NCBI RefSeq assembly: GCF_000499385.1
Contig: NW_013655340.1
Coordinates: forward strand, 9,620 to 22,647
Length of the DNA: 13,028 nucleotides
Reading direction: 5' to 3'
Source of the DNA: Eimeria necatrix
Taxonomy: Eukaryota; Apicomplexa; Conoidasida; Eucoccidiorida; Eimeriidae
Of this stretch, positions 1 through 9,984 are shown piece by piece; position 1 is the first letter of the stretch; the number at the start of each line of letters is the position of its first letter. A model generated the notes under the pieces. That model saw only the letters and a program-made list of their open reading frames with translations. It was not told where the DNA came from and did not search any database. Both the position numbers and the translations under genes were made by a program.

Positions 1-58
1 TCCATATGATGAACGCGGAATTATTTCTCTGTGTAAACTCTGCACAAATCATGTTGGG

Positions 59-453
59 GAGAGCGCAGGACAACCCATCCTCAGAATGCTTTGGTAGTTG
101 CAACTAAACGCAGACATGGAATAGACAATACCTTCCCTAAAAGAAACACGGTCCTATGGGCTCAGTTCGCGAGGGATGCCTATGGGCTCAGTTCGCTAGG
201 AATGCAACGTACTGGCTGCAAGTGAGGTCACATTCTTCATGCCATAAAGCACGTAGTCTACTAACATGCAGCCTGTAGTGAGAGCGCAAGGCAACTGTGT
301 CTGAGACTGTTTCGGGAGGTGCAGCTACAAGGTGCCGGACAGGCATGGAACCCGCTAAACAATACCTCTACAGACAATACAAAAAAAAACGGTGGTCTCA
401 TGGGTCTAGTTTGTGGTATGTGCAACGCACTTTCTGCATGTCAGGTCGCACTC
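59..453 (+). repeat. Diverged tandem direct repeat, about 220-bp period, two copies
   Basis: Two head-to-tail copies can be aligned by eye, roughly 59-235 and 280-453. Their first 50 bases (59-108 and 280-329) match without gaps at 35 of 50 positions. Their last 31 bases (205-235 and 423-453) match at 24 of 31. Between these anchors both copies carry an 'rgcatggaa' block followed by 'caatacc', then a stretch ending in 'atggg-ct-agtt'. The spacing falls from 221 at the start to 218 at the end, so small indels have accumulated despite a 26-bp duplication inside copy 1. The divergence of about 25-30 % suggests an old duplication or the remnant of a satellite. No third copy was convincing downstream of 453. 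Nothing indicates a function. Confidence 0.6.
153..204 (+). repeat. 26-bp tandem duplication, two copies
   Basis: Units at 153-178 and 179-204 share 24 of 26 bases, and both begin 'cctatgggctcagttcg'. The duplication lies inside the first copy of the older repeat at 59-453. The corresponding part of the second copy (near 398-422) holds one diverged version only, so this duplication is the younger event. A length of 26 is not a multiple of three, and no gene covers it. Replication slippage is the simplest origin. Confidence 0.9.
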
Positions 454-2630
454 CCTAATATCCCGCAAAAACATACGCACTCCGAAATCAGAAAACACTA
501 GGTGCGCTGCGATTGCCGACGCTGCTGTAGTTGTTTGGTACTCTGCCGGACTATGTAGTGCAAAAGTAGCTATTTTTCCCCGAGTCCCAGCATCTATACA
601 CAGACTGGAACAGCCGCACAACAAGTACAAGCGCTACAGCTTATTAAAGTACTGCACATTTGCAGTGGGCAAGCTCAAACCCTACTCCAGGCTTCCTAAA
701 AAATTGTACGAACATAGCGTTATCTGTCGGACTGCTAGAAGCGGTTTTGCCAGGTAATGATACAAAAATTGAGTTCCACTGCAAGATCAACGATTTGTAT
801 CCCTCTGACTTTTCGTCCTGCAGCTGCATACGGAAAACTGGCAGGAAACACGCATTTGTGCTGAGATGCGAAAAAAGGCTGATAGGTCTTAGAATGGTCT
901 GCAAATCCGCCTCATCCCCATCAGGTGCGTTTGCAGCTTGACGCTACTGCTGCGGGTGGGTAATAAGTGACCTGCTATTTGCTTCGAAGCTCCGGAACAA
1001 TATAAGTTAACTGGAGGGACGGTGTAAAGAGCAACTTCTTCATGCAGCAAGCTACTTTTACAAGAGGGTTCAGCACGGGACTCTGCTCATGAGATGTCTG
1101 GAGCGCTGCATTACTGAACAGGAGTACAGGTCCTCGAACTGATGCTTCCTTCACGCTTCCGAAAAATTTTGTTCTATTTCAAAATGAGGCTTCCATTTGC
1201 CTTCCTTGCACCACCATGGATAACCCCAGGCTCTTTCAGGTGCTCTTGCTTTTAAACACAAATGCCTCAGTGGGCATCCCGAACTTTAGCTTTGCAGCTG
1301 TAAAATATGCAGGAAAGTGGTGCACAGTGTACTTCAAGTATTGTGGAAATAGATTCAATGCCTTTCTTTTGGGCTGTGTTACTGTGATATCAGAACATCT
1401 CCTGTTGCGTTCAACATCTTGCCGATATACATCACATACCCAAATGGCAGCGTTAAAGTGCATACGCAGGCATAAACAATCACGTTTTTCATTTTTTAGG
1501 CACCCATGTTATTGTCGCCGTTACCAACGGGTTGTATGATTCACTTGACCACATGGGCAAAAAGACAGTAGCAAAATATCAAGACCGTCTCCTTCGCACT
1601 GACCCTTTACGAATCTTGATAATCTCAGTGTATGAATGTCATGGTCGGGAACATTCAACAGCTTCGCCCTGGCCTATGTTGCCCACAGTATGTACAGGTC
1701 CCAGGAGAGATGTGGAAATAATAGGAATATCAAACAAATTCCCTCTGTCCACAGATTGAAGGCAAGAGAGAACCGCTAAAGGAGCCTGAGTCTCGTCCAC
1801 GCTCCAGCACTGTTGGTCAATGCCCGTCCTTCTACTTGTATTTGTAAGTGATCGACCTTGTTCATTGTTTTCTGGGAACATATGACACACCTTCTGTTAG
1901 ACGTGAATAATCTTTTTCCTGTTTCGGATAGTGAAATACTGATCGTGCTATATAGAAACATTTGTGACTCAACGACACCTCGTGAATGTTTAAGACTAAA
2001 TGCGTACACTTAAAACAAAACGCAGCTGAGGCACTTCGACTCACGAATAGCTTTTGGTCTTCCGAAGCACATGTCCAGCTGGCACAAAACCCGATGAAAA
2101 CTCTTTTTGTCGCCACGCAGCGGTCAGGAAAACCATATATATGTGACACTGTTGCTGCGGTCTATGACTGTCTAATCAGCATCATTGCTGCATACCCTGA
2201 ACAGAAATCTTTCTGTTTGCAAAGCCTTTTCATCGTGCCTTTTTCGTGGGAAATTGCTTCAATAGCTTGCGGCTGCATAACACACTCATCTCCATCACCA
2301 ACGAATAATCGAGATTACTTGCTCTTCCTCTTCATGCATTCGCTTCATGAAATCAAATGGATGCCTTTTCAGCGAGTTTCAAGACATTCGGTTTCGCAGT
2401 GTACACTGATGGAGTGGGCAAAGAACATGAAGCAAGGAAGCAAGTCATGCGTCACCACCTGGAATCGGGCGAAAATGCAATAGATCGACGTAATCCAGCA
2501 TGTGAAGTCTCTAGCCCCACTCATGCGCTCGCTATCCTTTTTTGATGATGCTGAAACGTTCAATCCTTGAAGAAAGGACCAAGCTGAAGTCGTTACGCGG
2601 TGGCAATACACAATTCCCTGCAGATGCTGA
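454..2630. other. Stretch without a recognisable gene
   Basis: No protein family, RNA gene or strong repeat was recognised here. Reading frames are short on both strands. The longest, from ATG at 1986 to the stop at 2483 on the plus strand (165 codons), has no motif that I recognise, and minus-strand frames of similar look overlap it at 1862-2149 and 2369-2680. At about 47 % GC, one frame of this length in 13 kb is not far above chance. A small perfect hairpin with 8-bp arms and a 2-base loop sits at 2200-2217, again close to chance expectation. Confidence 0.6.
1986..2483 (+). other. 165-codon open frame, probably chance
   Basis: This is the longest frame in the window that begins with ATG. 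The product would be mixed in character, with a moderately hydrophobic middle (about residues 55-95) and a basic, Ser/Thr-rich C-terminal third. I see no signal peptide, clear membrane helix or family motif. No promoter or poly(A) arrangement supports it. It may be a chance frame or a decayed exon, and I do not recognise it. Confidence 0.08.
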
Positions 2631-2646
2631 GTGAGGTGCACCTCAC
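2631..2646. repeat. Perfect 16-bp palindrome
   Basis: The bases gtgaggtg are followed directly by their exact reverse complement, giving arms of 8 bp with no spacer. The flanking bases do not pair. A palindrome this short is expected by chance at a rate of roughly 0.2 per 13 kb, so it may be incidental. It could equally be a binding site for a dimeric protein, but no nearby gene gives that context. Confidence 0.8.
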
Positions 2647-4303
2647 AAAGAATGTCTAAACATTCTCCTCCGACTTCCAAACTTCCTATGACAATTCATA
2701 TGCCAAACATGTTCAGTTCATTTAGTAATACTCAATCGCGTCGTTCTAACCACTGAATTACGAATGTTATAAGAAGATTGACGGCGTCTCTTGGCAAACT
2801 CACTGAAGCGAAATGTTGGCCAAATGATTTCACTTCATCGCCTTTCACCAACGCCAGCAACTTTGCTTCTACAAGTGGCTGAAAAGTAAAATACCACTAT
2901 TTAGTGCCATGCTTTTGTGATACTGCGATTGCTCAGCTACGCACATCTACTCAAGAAAGGTATGCTGGCTTCCAACTGATCACAAAGTGGCGATAGACGT
3001 CACGGAAGACGCCGACCGCCTTGTAAATCACTTGGCGACAGCTATTTGGGCAACGCCCACTTGCAACTGAAAGCCTCCAGGAGACTGCAGCCTATTATCA
3101 ATAGGCCGAGGTTCAACAACTAGGTACCGATTGGATCCACGAAACACTGCTCTTAATTTTTTCTACCGATACAGCCACGCACTTTCTGAATGTTAATGAC
3201 TGCACTACTCCTCGGCTCAATGTAGTCAAATCCTGTTCTTGCCTGTAAGTGCATGATGGGGCACTCCTCAGTAATATCTTCGGACAAATGCAGCCTTTCC
3301 TAAACAGTCCGAAATTAACAGCAGCTTCCACAATTCTTCTACTGCAAAAATTCCTATCACGGGGCATTTAGAACAAGTTGGAAGTTGACCCTTGACCAAA
3401 CGCGACAAGAGCCCAGGTGATGCAGCTACGTCGCGCGGAAAAGTACGCAGAATGCAAAACACAGCGCTAGACTAGATGAAGCCTGCGTATCTCCGATGTG
3501 CAAAATATGGGTGTTCTCGCATGTATTGGAATGGTTCCCTGGTTACTGCACGCAGGACATTACTGTCGGCTTTACAGCATTGTTACTTCTCAATGTTTAG
3601 GAATCAATACCATGCGTCCCTGACTGTTATTCAACGTGTGTTTCGAAAACGGAGTTCTTCACGCACCTTTTGTTCAGGCGACACTCATTAGCAGACCATA
3701 CCGCAGTACCGATTCAACAAATACAGAGCTAAAAGTACCTGGCGTTTGCAGTCGACGTCATGCAGCTTCCTCCTCAAAAATAAAAAATACCAGGCGTACA
3801 GAAATCCTTGCATGTGATTTTCAACATGCACTTAATAATGATTCATAGAGGACAGCACAATACACACAAGCCCATTTCTGGGCTCAAAGTCTCAGCCACT
3901 CTAATCAGGCCACACTTTCTTGGAAGGTAGCACTTATCTTCAACATTTTTATCCATGCATTGAAATATTCGCTGTGGAAGCTACATCCTCATATTTCGTG
4001 CAATTGTGGCAGCGGTGGAAGTAGCACACTCCTTTCCTCTGCGTTCCATTTCCTACAGTACTGCCAGAAGAACAGTGTAGAGTGTGTGAAAGAGCAAAGA
4101 AGCGTGCTATTTTCACCCCTGCCGTAATTGCATGAAGTATCGGGATGGACAGTAGGACAGGCCTTCGGCTGGCATTAAAATGCAGGAAACAACACGTGTG
4201 CGTCCCGCATAGTTTCCAAAATATGGCTAGTTAGATCGCCAAAAGATTGATTTCTTCTAGCCAATATGCATGTTTTCAAGAAGGCACACCACATTGCAGC
4301 AGC
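2647..4303. other. Stretch without a recognisable gene
   Basis: All frames here are under 90 codons and none shows a motif I recognise. No tandem or inverted repeat stood out. AATAAA-like words occur (for example near 3778), but no coding sequence lies next to them, so I do not call a poly(A) site. Confidence 0.6.
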
Positions 4304-4359
4304 ACCAATAGTTGCATATGCGAATGCCGCAAGCGGCATTCGCAGATGCAACTATTCGT
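4304..4359. repeat. Long near-perfect palindrome (cruciform-forming inverted repeat)
   Basis: Arms 4307-4330 and 4333-4356 pair at 23 of 24 positions across a spacer of only two bases (AA at 4331-4332). The single mismatch is A4318 against G4345. Beyond one more mismatch (4306/4357), positions 4305/4358 and 4304/4359 pair as well. The innermost 12 bp (4319-4330 with 4333-4344) are perfect and GC-rich. This is far beyond chance for 13 kb. DNA of this kind can extrude as a cruciform, and with so short a loop it is less like a microRNA precursor. No transposase gene or clear target-site duplication flanks it, so a miniature foldback element is only a guess. Confidence 0.95.
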
Positions 4360-4756
4360 ATTGATCTGGCAAGAAAAATACTAAATTGCATCAAGTTGCA
4401 CTTTAGGTCAATTCACTACTTTTGATGAGCTACATTGTTTGCACTTGCACTTCTAACTCCACTGTCGTAGGCCTGTATAAGACAACGGAGGCTCCGCAAT
4501 GCACTTAAAGTCACACTCTCAATGCTTGGTACTACTGCTGACAACGAAGTACGCTTGCTTTTGAGTTCTGCGAAGCTTGTCGCCTCTGAAAATTGAAAGA
4601 CGGAATTCCGAGTCATCGTCGCTGGATGAAACACGGCGCTTAGCTTCGAAGCATATCATTTGTCCTGCGTAGATGCATTCATAGATCGCGTTCGAGAAGA
4701 ATAATCTTGGAAAAAATATTGTTAGAGGCTAGCTGACGAAGTTGTATTTGACCCAC

Positions 4757-4774
4757 ATAAAGAATATTCTTTAT
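4757..4774. repeat. Perfect 18-bp AT-rich palindrome
   Basis: The sequence ataaagaatattctttat equals its own reverse complement, with 9-bp arms and no spacer. Chance expectation is roughly 0.05 per 13 kb, so it is mildly unusual. It is AT-rich within mixed-composition surroundings. No gene or promoter beside it suggests a regulatory role. Confidence 0.85.
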
Positions 4775-5858
4775 CTCGTAAGTTCTAAGCGTCATCCTGG
4801 CAAGACGTCGGCAGCTGATGCGATTCTAAGGCTATATACCCCGAGGCGGTATGGTTATGGGAAACCTTAGGCGACTATCATCATTGGTTGTTTTGCAGCT
4901 TGGCTGGCACCTTGTTCCTTTATAGGGCATTTCCAATCACAGCACAGAGTCACTAGAATATAGATATGCGTGCGTACGTTACAAAGCAGCCGCCTGTCGC
5001 CCGCCGCGTTGGTAGCCGAGAGCAGCCTCACTAATTTCGCCCTCCTTGTAAGCGCATGGAGCTTGACTCCTGCTTAATGTGCTTCACTGTGAGCACACAT
5101 TCAAAAATTGGCAGGTGCATTGCCATCCTCCCTGGTTTTGTCAAGCGCCTTTACGTCAAGAAAATGAATCATCACCACTGCAATCAATGCCACCCACTCA
5201 ATGTTCCGATGGAAGCACCTAGCTCATCACGTAGCTTCAACAATGGAGAGCGCGTAGTGTGCGCAGTCCTAATCCTGCCATGCCACTGCAGCTCCCACTA
5301 ATTCCCATCCCGTCGAATGGGATCCAGCGGCCGCCAAAGTTCGCGATGTACAGATTTTGCCTTGCAAACAAGCACCTACTCTAACTGCATCTTCACTGAC
5401 TATGCACGATCCCGCAGAGTTGGACTGCAGATGCAGCAGTAGATGCCTAGGTGCATATGGTTTTGTAGTAGTATAATGTGCACGTGCTCATGCGCGTTTG
5501 CAAACGCGAGCCTGTGCATCAGTGACCCACTATCTGCGCTTGGACACAACGTATGTAATCTAATCAAATGTTTGTCGCATACAGACTTTACGTTTCATCT
5601 TTCAAAACCTGCCACAGGACCTAGGTTTGCATTCCTCCACCAAAGTTTCACTTATTTCTTGCTTGAAGGCGTGTTCATCATGACCTTCCTAAAGGCCTAG
5701 CAGCCCTTGCAGTAATGGTATAATTCTTGCAGAGGCTGTGCCTTTTGCGCTCACCTCTGGTTTTAATCTTGTTCCTTGTCATCTGTGTGTTTCAGATACG
5801 TTCGTAGACAGTGGCTATAGCCTGGTGTCAGTCTGTTTTTTCAGTATGCCCGAAACTG

Positions 5859-5878
5859 CAATATACACCAATATACAC
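5859..5878 (+). repeat. Two perfect copies of a 10-bp unit
   Basis: The unit caatatacac occurs at 5859-5868 and again at 5869-5878, after which the pattern breaks. It is a minimal slippage product and has no evident function. Confidence 0.85.
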
Positions 5879-6382
5879 AAGGTCTACCCACGCTATAAGG
5901 TGTACATTGTTTTCGGCCACATCCTAGATGATGCGCCATCTCAGGGCTGCGGTTGTTCAGTACCTCGTCAGCTGGGAAATCTTCAGAGTCAGAGTATGTG
6001 TCCAAGAGGTCAATACACTGCTTGATATGGGATTAATGCCGCAAACATAAGCACACAGCTGTTGCGCGCTCCGATAAAGGATGCAATGGCTGCATATACA
6101 TTGCTTGTGGGGGTCGACGAGCTCACATCGACTGAAGTAAAGTATCTGCCAAATCAACAAGCAGCTTTAATGAGTACACAAAGAAGCAAATCATACCTTG
6201 CAAATGCCAACACTTTGCGTCGCGCGATGGAAAAGAGAGTATGAGAAGCTTTGTCGAATAAACAAAGCTGCTATACAGGGACATAATATCAGTCACCCAC
6301 AAGGAGCCTAAACAGAAGTTTACTAGCGCCAGGAGAGACGGCACTGCATGCATGTCAGCTTTCCGTTGCTTCACTTAGCCAA

Positions 6383-7055
6383 CTATTCACAATGCAAGCA
6401 ACATTGAAGCCCGCCCCAAGTCGAACAGAATGGTACGTGCATGATCTGAATGGAAGAATCGCCGTGATAAGGAAAACAGGGAAGGCGGGCAAAGCCCGAA
6501 ACCCAACTACGGGCGATTCCATAGCTGGATGCCACGACCCGGTGTCTAATACCAGAAGCTGGAAAGCTACAACGCAGATGCACACAACAACAACATTATC
6601 ATGCTTGAACTCACAGGTGGCATGAGTGCTTATGCTGCAAACCACAAAACGTCGAGGCAGTGATAACGGCGCGCAGGCGTGCAGTTCTGATAGTAGAATT
6701 TGCCGAAAACCTAGCAGCGTTGTTCGAGAGAGGCTTCCGTTTATATACTGCGCAAATGCATCAGCCACAAAGTCCGCACCTTCCATCCATAGCTTGGTAC
6801 CATACTGATTCCGAATTACACGTTCCACTTCAACCAGTTCCAAAGGATTGCTGTTACTGTCAATCTGGCAGGGAAAAACACTGTTCTGCGGCGAAGCGCA
6901 ATTTCGCCTATCTCGAAACTTTCGCGCAGTTGTGTTATTCACTGAGCAACTGCGGAGTCACTGCTGTAGGTCTGTAGTCCGCGCACAGTCTACGCAACGC
7001 ACAAAAGAGAACCTACCCTGCCGCGCGCGTGACGCACTCTGACGATGCGCTCCAT
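6383..7055 (-). other. Doubtful three-exon gene model, 154 codons
   Basis: On the minus strand, an ATG at 7055 opens 13 codons ending at 7017 before a GTAGGT donor. A pyrimidine-rich acceptor (tttttccctgccag) ends at 6865, giving a 152-nt intron. Exon 2 runs 6864-6615 to a GTGAGT donor, and a 56-nt intron (6614-6559) ends in ctttccag. Exon 3 runs 6558-6383 to TAG. The exon lengths (39, 250, 176) keep frame throughout, giving 154 residues. The part from exon 2 contains a charged segment rich in Glu, Val and Leu (about residues 20-60). I recognise no family. Canonical splice words are frequent enough that such a model can often be built in non-coding DNA, so this is a candidate only. Confidence 0.1.
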
Positions 7056-7409
7056 TATGTCTGCGACGTCTAGATCTCAGCGAACACTACCACACATGAG
7101 AAGCGAGGGACAGCGTTGTAAATTACAAATGCTTGGTATTATGTGATCAAATAAAAAACTAACTTTATTCACAGTGCTGCAGTCGCACTCCACTTGCTCA
7201 GGTTCTCACCCGGAAATGCGTGCATACATGATACAGACAGAGGGTATGCAGGGAAATGCAAGATGCTCTGCTTTACTTCTTCTGCCATGTGAAGAATGCA
7301 CAAAACCCTGTCTACCAACAATGGTAATGAGCTGTGTGCCAATGCCAAGTTACTGAGACGCACAAACGACCAAGTAGAACACCAGTGAGTACGCCGAACA
7401 CTGAAGGGC

Positions 7410-7480
7410 TCATTACGAGAAGCAGGCCAATATGCTCTTTTATCTGACCAAAGAGCATGTAGGCCTGCTTCTCCAAATGA
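7410..7480. repeat. Strong 71-bp hairpin (inverted repeat, 9-base loop)
   Basis: Inner arms 7417-7440 and 7450-7473 pair at 22 of 24 positions across a 9-base loop (7441-7449). The exceptions are A7429/A7461 and T7431/G7459, and the latter would be a G-U wobble in RNA. After two unpaired positions, five more pairs follow (7410-7414 with 7476-7480), making 27 of 31. The structure is far above chance. If transcribed it would fold into a compact stem-loop about the size of a short microRNA precursor. It could instead be a tiny foldback element, and no target-site duplication or transposase is visible. The minus-strand frame 7693-7169 runs through it, which argues that this frame is accidental. 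Confidence 0.95.
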
Positions 7481-8707
7481 CTGCGCTAAATATGACAATG
7501 AAATCATGCGCGTCATGTTCAGCCGATACGAAATAAAAACGGCAAAAAACGGGATTTCGCTTCGACATGCAGGCAGCGTCGTAAGAAACAAAGCAGTGGA
7601 CGCCGGCGACGCGAGAATCTTTCGGTACTCCTCGTGTGCCAACCTATCTTGATGAATTCGAGGGTGATACTGGCGCCAGTTGCATCGATTCACTGCTCCA
7701 GCTGGGGCCAGTTAAACCTGAGACTCCATTCACCCATTGCTGCCTATTACCTAGAAGGTGCTATTTTCGGAGCGGACGTTTTGTCGAACAACAAAGAATG
7801 GTGTGGTCACTATAGATATCTACTGGAACTTTATGTATCTTTGAAACACAGCACTCTACAGAAAACATGCGTTTCTCCTCCGTCCCCACAAAAAATTGAA
7901 GCAACCAATTACAGAAAAGCAACCCACACATAACTCTCTTCTATGCCCGTGGAGCAATCGACTGAAGTGTACAGCAGGCGAAACATCCACATTTTCGTCA
8001 ATAACGTGAAGCTCCGGTCCTATACCTAACTTTGGCATTTCGCCATTCAGCAGCAGCGCAAAGTTCTCGCGATTAGTAATAAACATGCAGAAGCATGCAT
8101 ACCAGCTTCACTACCCACTCAGATAAGTCGATATCACGTTGATATTTGTTTTGAACAGTGCGCTAGTTCCTGAAGAATACATCTCACGAGTATAATTTGC
8201 TGCTCGGTTGCTTGTTCGAAAGTGCAGCCCAAACACTCACCAGCAACTCTATTCCTATTTCCTATGGCAGTATCTGTCTACATTTGGCGCAATCTCTACA
8301 GGACATAAGACGGCCACCTAGTAAACACAATCTTCACTAAGCGCCTACTTTGATCGGCAGGCCTTTCGCAATTTAACTCGAAGCCTCTCACGGCTTCCAA
8401 GCTAACATGGGCATTCTCTTGACCATTAATATGGCACGTCTCGTCCTTTGTGTGCCTCCACAGTCTTAATAGGATACCCGTCGTACCTCCTGGTAGTTCA
8501 ACGACTCCACAAGGAACGTAGCCAATAACTTGAAACAAAACACGTTCTTCACCAAGCTGCCCAGAAGACAGCCATATCAGTATCACATGGCGGTTCCAGC
8601 GGCAAACTGCCACAAGTTCAACAACTAGGGAAATTATTCTCCTGCTTTGCCTCTGTACATTTTTATAAGCGTGGTACAAACATGGTGGTGGCAAGCACCA
8701 TACAGAA
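7481..8707. other. Stretch without a recognisable gene
   Basis: The longest frames are on the minus strand: 7693-7169 begins with GTG, and 8694-8296 begins with TTG and contains no ATG at all. For the second I counted G at codon positions 1, 2 and 3 over 112 codons as about 35, 26 and 27 %. That is a slight coding-like bias but not decisive. The minus-strand frame 8086-7856 starts with ATG and has 76 codons. None has a recognised motif. They could be scattered exons or a decayed gene. Confidence 0.5.
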
Positions 8708-9243
8708 CCTGGAGGCTTTAGTACACGGCTATGAATGGATCGGTGCTCCCGAAGACGAACATATCGTGTTGTCCTCCCGGTTACACCTGCGGGGAAACCA
8801 TTAGTGCCCTTCCTTGTAAGGCTCCCGCCAATGAAGTATTTTCCATGTCTGGACTAACCATCTGGTAGCTCAGAACTTGGAGCGCCAGCTTGGTAACATG
8901 ACTTCGTCCGCACAGACGAAGGCTACATGTAGGATAAATGGGCAGATTTTACGTGCTGTTCTAGCTGCTTAGAAGCCTGGAGGCTTTAGTACACGGCTAT
9001 GAATGGATCGGTGCTCCCGAAGACGAACATATCGTGTTGTCCTCCCGGTTACACCTGCGGGGAAACCATTAGTGCCCTTCCTTGTAAGGCTCCCGCCAAT
9101 GAAGTATTTTCCATGTCTGGACTAACCATCTGGTAGCTCAGAACTTGGAGCGCCAGCTTGGTAACATGACTTCGTCCGCACAGACGAAGGCTACATGTAG
9201 GATAAATGGGCAGATTTTACGTGCTGTTCTAGCTGCTTAGAAG
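8708..9243 (+). repeat. Perfect tandem duplication of a 268-bp unit
   Basis: Units 8708-8975 and 8976-9243 are identical at every position on reading. CCT begins each unit and also follows the second one (9244-9246), so the joint has 3 bp of microhomology. That fits slippage, template switching or unequal exchange. Each unit carries a hairpin with 7-bp perfect arms and a 6-base loop (8902-8921 and 9170-9189). Each also has a stretch like a tRNA A-box (TGGTAGCTCAG at 8863-8873 and 9131-9141), but no foldable tRNA follows it. The period is not a multiple of three and no open frame spans the joint. Complete identity means a very recent event, gene conversion, or an assembly artefact. Confidence 0.98.
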
Positions 9244-9321
9244 CCTCATCTACACTGCGAGTGGCAGCAGTTAGCAGCTCCATCACTGCCCGCCGTGACA
9301 TCAGTTGCCACTTTGATGAAA

Positions 9322-9413
9322 CCACGCCTTCAACGTGTAGAAATGCTTTCTTCTACTTACACTCGATCCACGCCTTCAACGTGTAAAAATGTTTTCTTCT
9401 ACTTACACTCGAG
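9322..9413 (+). repeat. 46-bp tandem duplication, two copies
   Basis: Units at 9322-9367 and 9368-9413 agree at 43 of 46 positions, beginning 'ccacgccttcaacgtgta' and ending 'cttacactcga'. The differences are G/A, C/T and T/G. The first unit can form a small imperfect hairpin from 'gtagaa' and 'ttctac', and the G/A change weakens it in the second. The array starts 78 bases after the 268-bp duplication and shares no sequence with it. Confidence 0.95.
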
Positions 9414-9984
9414 CACTTTAGCCTTTACCCACTCGTTACAGCTTACCCAGCAACGTACTCCCTACAAGTTTAAAAGTCTTGATTATTACAAATCGAGTAC
9501 GTTTTTAAAAGCGTCAGCTGGTAGCTTTAATACAATCTACGCGTGTATGTGATGTGCTCGCCAATGCCTAATTTCCGTACATAGAACCTGGCAGGCTGCT
9601 CTCACGTTCACAAGCACGGCAGAAGAAGCGCCGTGGGACAAAGCTACAACGTCCAATGTGTGCGGCCACAGAATATTCGTCTACTCTAGAGGCATCTTTT
9701 CCTTTTTGATTCGCAGTATTTCATCCATGAAAGCTTTACGCATTTCCTGTAAGGTTTGCACTTCCGTGCATAAAAAGGGTCATAAGAATTCTTGCAAATG
9801 CATTGCTAGCATCATGCTACTACTTCAGATACATCTGTGTGCATTCGCCTTCACTTTGCCTATCAGGCACCTCAACACCTGTCGCCCAACGCTCATACTG
9901 ACATCATTGTTGTACAATTCTTGGTGCTCACTGACTAGGTTCGCATACAAGAATGTTATACTTTTGAACGTGTGCCTGAGACGC
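9414..9984. other. Spacer between tandem repeats, no recognisable gene
   Basis: One plus-strand frame (ATG 9658 to 10020, 120 codons) occupies part of this spacer and ends in the next repeat. It is Ser/Leu/Cys-rich with no motif that I recognise. A small hairpin with perfect 6-bp GC-rich arms and a 9-base loop lies at 9615-9635. Neither is strong enough to call a gene or terminator. Confidence 0.55.

Larger units (their letters stand above)
4360..7409. other. Stretch without a confident gene
   Basis: The stretch holds an 18-bp palindrome (4757-4774), a 2 x 10 bp repeat (5859-5878), an 8-bp-arm hairpin (6247-6269) and the doubtful spliced model at 6383-7055. The longest frame is minus 6942-6355 (195 codons), but it begins with GTG, and its first in-frame ATG is at 6786, leaving 143 codons. 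Overlapping frames on the plus strand are of similar length. No family was recognised. Confidence 0.55.

Noticed and set aside
5008..5030. 'ggtagccgag' word resembling a Leu/Ser tRNA A-box
   Set aside because: No B-box or cloverleaf fold follows.
7169..7693. 174-codon minus-strand frame with an AATAAA word overlapping its stop
   Set aside because: It starts with GTG, and its first ATG is at codon 60. It runs through both arms of the 7410-7480 hairpin, and no motif was recognised. One AATAAA word is expected by chance.
8296..8694. 132-codon minus-strand frame
   Set aside because: It starts with TTG and contains no ATG. G at codon position 1 is only slightly enriched and no family is recognised. 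It could be an exon but is not supported as a gene.
8863..8921. tRNA-like stretch in the 268-bp unit (A-box-like TGGTAGCTCAG, a TTGGTAA anticodon-loop-like word, and a TTCGTCC word)
   Set aside because: The anticodon stem does not pair, there is no acceptor stem, and the 3' hairpin is not a T-arm. No proper B-box (GGTTCRANYCC) is present. Called coincidence or, at most, a very decayed relic.
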